The notes under the pieces were generated by a model, which was given only the letters and a program-made list of their open reading frames with translations, searched no databases and was not told the origin of the DNA. A DNA stretch of 6,261 nucleotides from Nitrospira sp. (lineage in GTDB: Bacteria; UBA9089; CG2-30-40-21; SBAY01). The translations under genes were made by a program, and so were the position numbers. The stretch is from assembly GCA_005239945.1 (NCBI GenBank), contig SBAY01000337.1, positions 1 to 6,261 on the forward strand. Direction: 5' to 3'. This document shows positions 6,112 to 6,261 of this stretch, in pieces. Each line of letters opens with the position of its first letter. Within the stretch, counting starts at the first letter, position 1.

Positions 6112-6261
6112 CTATGGTCTATTGTTTGAATCACAGAATATAGCCTTTGGATTTTTTATTTTCCATCTGTAATACAAACTTGCAAGATGTTGTTTTTTTA
6201 ACAAAGTTTTTTTCATATGTAGGCGATAACGAAAAATAGCCCATTTTGGATAATTTAAGGA
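6112..6261 (-). CDS. Possible 3' end of a hypothetical gene, cut by the window edge
   Basis: On the - strand this frame is open from the window edge to a TAG at 6114-6112 (49 codons plus stop). The translated end is basic and aromatic, with YPKWAIFRYRLHMKK early and WKIKNPKAIFCDSNNRP at the end. I recognise no family. There is an internal ATG at 6216 with no convincing ribosome binding site. A second - strand frame (TGA at 6133-6131) is also open to the edge, which lowers confidence. The stop lies 88 nt before the coiled-coil start, with the AGAC/GTCT hairpin between. It may be a real gene end or a repeat that happens to be open. Confidence 0.25.
   Translation of the reverse strand, partial: SLNYPKWAIFRYRLHMKKTLLKKQHLASLYYRWKIKNPKAIFCDSNNRP

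Noticed and set aside
6190..6212. Intrinsic terminator (TTGTT / AACAA followed by seven T)
   Set aside because: The stem is only 5 bp of A/T-rich pairs and no + strand gene ends nearby.

Overview
This window comes from a bacterium with low-to-moderate GC content (judged by eye, not counted). It carries three co-oriented genes on the + strand and one convergent gene on the - strand, with repeat-rich noncoding DNA at both ends and between the convergent genes. The pdxA-rsmA (ksgA) adjacency is a classic bacterial arrangement, and the - strand gene is a membrane-anchored coiled-coil protein that fits a cell envelope. I cannot assign a phylum from sequence alone. Small repeats inside otherwise intact housekeeping genes, plus structured repeats between genes, would fit an uncultivated repeat-rich lineage, but that is a weak inference.

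Layout. Positions 1-194 hold a long perfect hairpin, a short possible coding remnant on the - strand, and a near-consensus sigma70 promoter (TTGACA, 17 nt, TATTAT). Next come pdxA (195-1205, pyridoxal-phosphate synthesis) and rsmA/ksgA (1205-2077, 16S rRNA dimethyladenosine transferase), which overlap by one base. After 28 nt and a strong ribosome binding site comes a large three-part sugar-nucleotide protein (2106-4589): an N-terminal NTP transferase, a middle left-handed beta-helix and a C-terminal phosphohexomutase-like domain whose catalytic loops are largely rewritten. Positions 4590-4766 hold an imperfect terminal-inverted-repeat element that folds into a branched structure and is bracketed by an 11-nt direct repeat, much like a MITE. 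On the - strand, 6023-4767 encodes a 418-residue protein with one membrane segment, a Pro/Lys/Glu linker, a long coiled coil and a DUF4398-like helical end. Positions 6038-6261 hold another inverted repeat and a frame that runs off the window edge.

The three + strand genes are probably one transcription unit with mixed housekeeping roles (cofactor synthesis, ribosome maturation, sugar-nucleotide supply). I see no wholly new multi-gene system. The most interesting signals are the MITE-like element and its 13-nt match to the hairpin at the start of the window, the in-frame tandem repeats inside pdxA and rsmA, the altered mutase domain, and the promoter that moves the pdxA start to 195.
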